Below are positions 61,001 through 64,000 of a stretch of DNA of 64,000 nucleotides, one piece after another. The notes beneath the pieces were generated by a model. It made no database searches. It saw only the letters and a program-made list of their open reading frames with translations, and had not been told where the DNA came from. The position numbers were made by a program, and so were the translations under genes. Each line of letters opens with the position of its first letter. Position 1 is the first letter of the stretch. The DNA comes from Membranipora membranacea (lineage: Eukaryota > Bryozoa > Gymnolaemata > Cheilostomatida > Membraniporidae). Where the stretch lies: the NCBI GenBank assembly GCA_914767715.1, contig OU612069.1, positions 11,655,387 through 11,719,386 of the forward strand, written 5' to 3'.

Positions 61001-64000
61001 ACCAGTACTGAATATAATTATGGCAGTGTTATTCATTATCAAATTACATGGCCCAAAAGGTTCCGCTGCCAAACCTAACATCTAGTTCTTAAAACTACCA
61101 AAAGAATTGACCAATATATAGCCTGGCAGCTAGTCCTGCAGATGTTATGCTATATGTTTTTACCGTACGAATTCATAGCACCTCTGGTCAAAATTTACGT
61201 ATAATGTTGGAAATATCTATATACCATTGCTTTGACGCCTCTTAGAGCTTTATGCCAACCATCAAAATAATAGTATAGCTATAACATATTGCAGCAGTCC
61301 CTCTGTAATTAGCAGAACAATACAAACATCATTTTTTCTGCAAGCGACCGTCCCACTTGGTCTATAGCAGCGGGACTTGAATTCAGTCTATAATTTATTA
61401 AAGCATGATTGAGCTGCCAAAATTCAGCACAAACAAAAGAAAGGACTCGTTTTTGAAAGGTTATATTCAGCGCTGATTTGAACTTTGACTCAATTAAGAA
61501 TCCCAAATACTTTTAGAGGCAAAAATAGCCTCGCTTGCGTCATATTATGTTTTCTTTAAAAACAAATAGCATAACCAGTGACAAATGTACGTAAAGTTTT
61601 ACAGTGAAATAAGAGACCAAGTTCGATCTATACTTTGAATCTGCTCAATGAAGGATTGAAATATTACGTGACTGATTTCACTCTCACAAGCCTCATTCAA
61701 TGTCCCCAACTTGCACTTGTTGGCTCTCACGGCCCCAGGTTATAGATTACCCAGCGTAAATTTGACTCCTATATAGGAGAAACATTATCAACCATATCAG
61801 TGTTGGAAAAATACAATAATGACCTCTCACTGTCGTACAAACAGCCAAAGATGACATATTAATACTGCATTGACTAGTCTGAGCCCCTTAGACTTTTTCA
61901 CCCTGCCCGAGGCCCTCCCCCCAACCGGTGGACTAGTGGTTTTTATCATACCAAGCTTGAGATCTTAAATAGACATTTGCATGGATGTGAGTTTGACACA
62001 TTTTGCACCTTGCTTGATAAAAAGTGCCTGTCTACCATGTTTGCCGCAAGATGTACATGCTTTTCTGCCTATAAGCAGGTAGTAATTTGGACATGACCTA
62101 TTGCCACCTTGTTGGTCACTGCAGAAGTGTATAAACGTTATCAATTTGATCAGGAATAATTCTTCACAAGGGAGAGGGGCAATTTTTTATTTTGATAGTA
62201 TTTGGTTAATAAATAGAAAGTTAGCTGATATAAATGGCTAGAAGCAACATACAAGGAAATAAACGTAGCACATTAATGAAGCACTGCAGCGGCACAAAGT
62301 TCCTGCTTTCAACTACCTGAAAGCTATGTTTGTTTCAAGTTAAGTAAGACCAATAATGTATGTTTGCTCTGCTACTGTCCAAGTAAAAAGCTTAATGTGA
62401 ATAAAATGATGCCTGATCTGGCAGACAATTTAATTGCACCTACTAAACAAAAGGTTTATATTTTGATAAATTTATAGCCCTGATTCAGACTGTGACTATT
62501 AAACATAAATTCTTAAGGCTGCCTAAAAACATAAATAAGTGAACTATGACCTTAATCTTACCTGGCAGATTTTGAAAAAATAAAATTATCAATAAAGGCA
62601 CCATACTTAATAAAGAGCCAAATTTTGTTCTCAAATAATTTGAACTCTTTCAAACTACACATAAGATACTTTACGCAGGGCCGTGGCTTAGAAATAATTG
62701 ATAGGGGAGGCAACAATTCTTGGGGGTGTGAAGTAACACCAAGTTTGGTACTGCAAGCTCCTCCTGAGCCCCTAGTCCCCGGCCTCTAAAGTGTTTCAAT
62801 GATGTAAACAGCAAATTAAAGTCCTAAATGAGCTGATTTTGACTTAAAAAACTCAATTATAGCATTTTCAGGGCTTTAGCCACTCTATTCAGTATTCTAG
62901 GGGAGGCAGAGCGTCCCTACCTTCCCCAGAACTGCAGGCCTGTATTGAATATAATTTCGGCAGTGTTATCCATCAGTCCGTAACAAAACCTGACACCTAT
63001 CTCTAAAGATTGCCGAACGAATCGAGCGATATATAGTCTGGCAGCTGGTCCTGCAGTTGCTATGCAATCTTTTTACACCGAGCGAATTGATGGCACTTCT
63101 GTTTAAAAATTATGTATAGGGTTAGACATTGCTATGTGCCATCGCTTTGATGCCTCAAAGAACTTTATGACAACCATCAAATTAATTGTATAGCTCAAAC
63201 ATATACAGAATATACAAAACCAAACAACAAGTATATGCTCTGCAAATGTCCCACTAGCTCTATAGCAGCGGGACTTGACTTCAGTCTATATTATTTTAAA
63301 GCCTGAATGAGCGAAAGAAATTCAGCGCAACCAAAGCAAAGGATCATTATATTTAAAGGATATATTCAGCGCTGATTTGAACTTTGATTTTTGAACTTGA
63401 TTATAGTCAGACACCCTAATACTTTGATGTTTGTTTTTTAAAAACAATTATATCATAACCAGTGACAATTGATGCAAAGTTTTATACTGTAACACGAGCC
63501 CAAGAACGATCTATTATTGGAACCTGCTCAATGAAGGATTGAAATATAACACGACTGATCACACTCAAACAAGCGTCATCCAATGTTCCAAACTTGCACT
63601 CGTTGCCTCTCAGGGTTCCAGGATATAGAGTACCCAGAACAATTGTTAAGTCGAGTAGCCACGCCACATATATAGACAAAACTGGATCAAATATATCACA
63701 GTGAGAAAAAACATAAGAATGACACTTCCTGTTGTACAACCAGTCCAACATGATTTATCTTACCACTGCCTTGACTAATGGTTTTTGTACCAGACCTGAT
63801 ATCGTGAGGCCTCGAGGCTTGCTGGGGGGGCTTATTAGCCTCCAGCTGACCCCTAGCCTTCTCTGTGGCCGTTTGGGTGGATGTATGTCATAATCTGGAC
63901 CTTGCCTCGCATAAATTTGCCTGCCTATCAGGTTTGAGACAAATTGAAGGTAAGCTTTCCTGCCTGTAAAGTAATTTTGGTGCCACCCACCGCCACCTTG
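58025..64000. repeat. Macrosatellite array, right (four units, last cut by the window edge)
   Basis: Units start at the CAGTCTATA landmark: about 58025 (truncated at the junction), 59685, 61384 and 63282, giving spacings near 1660, 1699 and 1898 bp. The shorter units lack about 230 bp between the GACCTT and GTTGGTCACTGCAG landmarks. The third and fourth match the left-array units at 15992 and 17901 more closely than their own neighbours. No ordinary gene is seen. Confidence 0.9.
63482..63751 (-). CDS. Open frame inside macrosatellite unit (89 codons), second copy
   Basis: Counterpart of 18101-18370 with three residue changes (Ser to Phe, Ile to Leu, Thr to Ser) and no stop. The intact frame in both copies may reflect the recent common origin of these units and not selection. 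Unrecognised family. Confidence 0.3.
   Translation of the reverse strand: MLDWLYNRKCHSYVFSHCDIFDPVLSIYVAWLLDLTIVLGTLYPGTLRGNECKFGTLDDACLSVISRVIFQSFIEQVPIIDRSWARVTV

Overview
The window is animal nuclear DNA, AT-rich and gene-poor. The evidence is spliced genes with GT-AG introns whose reading phase holds across exon joins, a complete SLC6 neurotransmitter-type transporter, RING/B-box/coiled-coil/beta-propeller (TRIM-type) genes, LINEs, tRNA-derived SINEs, LTR elements and DNA transposons. A sponge or another marine invertebrate with an expanded TRIM family seems likely, but that is inference. All three host loci lie on the minus strand.

Left part. 1-4648 is one copy of a segmental duplication (other copy 53383-58025). 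It carries the two RING exons of TRIM gene A, whose remaining exons lie beyond the left edge. 6361-10289 is a Foldback/MULE-like element with inverted arms made of a 16-bp minisatellite and a 9-bp target duplication. TRIM gene B (11405-14407) has B-box, coiled-coil and propeller exons but no visible RING. 15820-19530 holds diverged tandem copies of a 1.6-1.9 kb macrosatellite. 19890-21404 is a miniature LTR retrotransposon whose two 412-bp LTRs show no difference. 22100-22627 is a TTAA-flanked MITE with a tRNA-like core, followed by a minus-strand SINE.

Middle. 23550-36156 is an SLC6 transporter of the GABA/taurine/betaine/creatine type in 15 phase-consistent exons, with two possible N-terminal exons further upstream. 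Two copies of a hairpin MITE sit in this locus. 37940-38694 is a MITE carrying a second MITE.

Repeat-rich part. 39478-42972 is the 5' part of a decayed Gypsy-like element (putative LTR, primer site, broken gag). Its leader is split by three tandem 405-bp tRNA-derived SINE units flanked by perfect 13-bp direct repeats. 42976-43700 is the 3' end of a minus-strand LINE, and 44055-46915 is a broken plus-strand LINE with endonuclease and reverse transcriptase.

Right part. TRIM gene C (47671-57260) is complete: seven exons, 519 codons before the stop. Its 4.9-kb second intron contains most of a 2.66-kb element (52501-55159) with inverted ends of about 450 bp built from ACGTCGCAA-like motifs. The duplication ends at about 58025, exactly where a second macrosatellite array starts and runs to the window edge. 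Genes B and C have nearly the same propeller exon but unrelated coiled coils and different B-boxes, so the TRIM cluster evolves by exon-level exchange together with duplication and repeat insertion.
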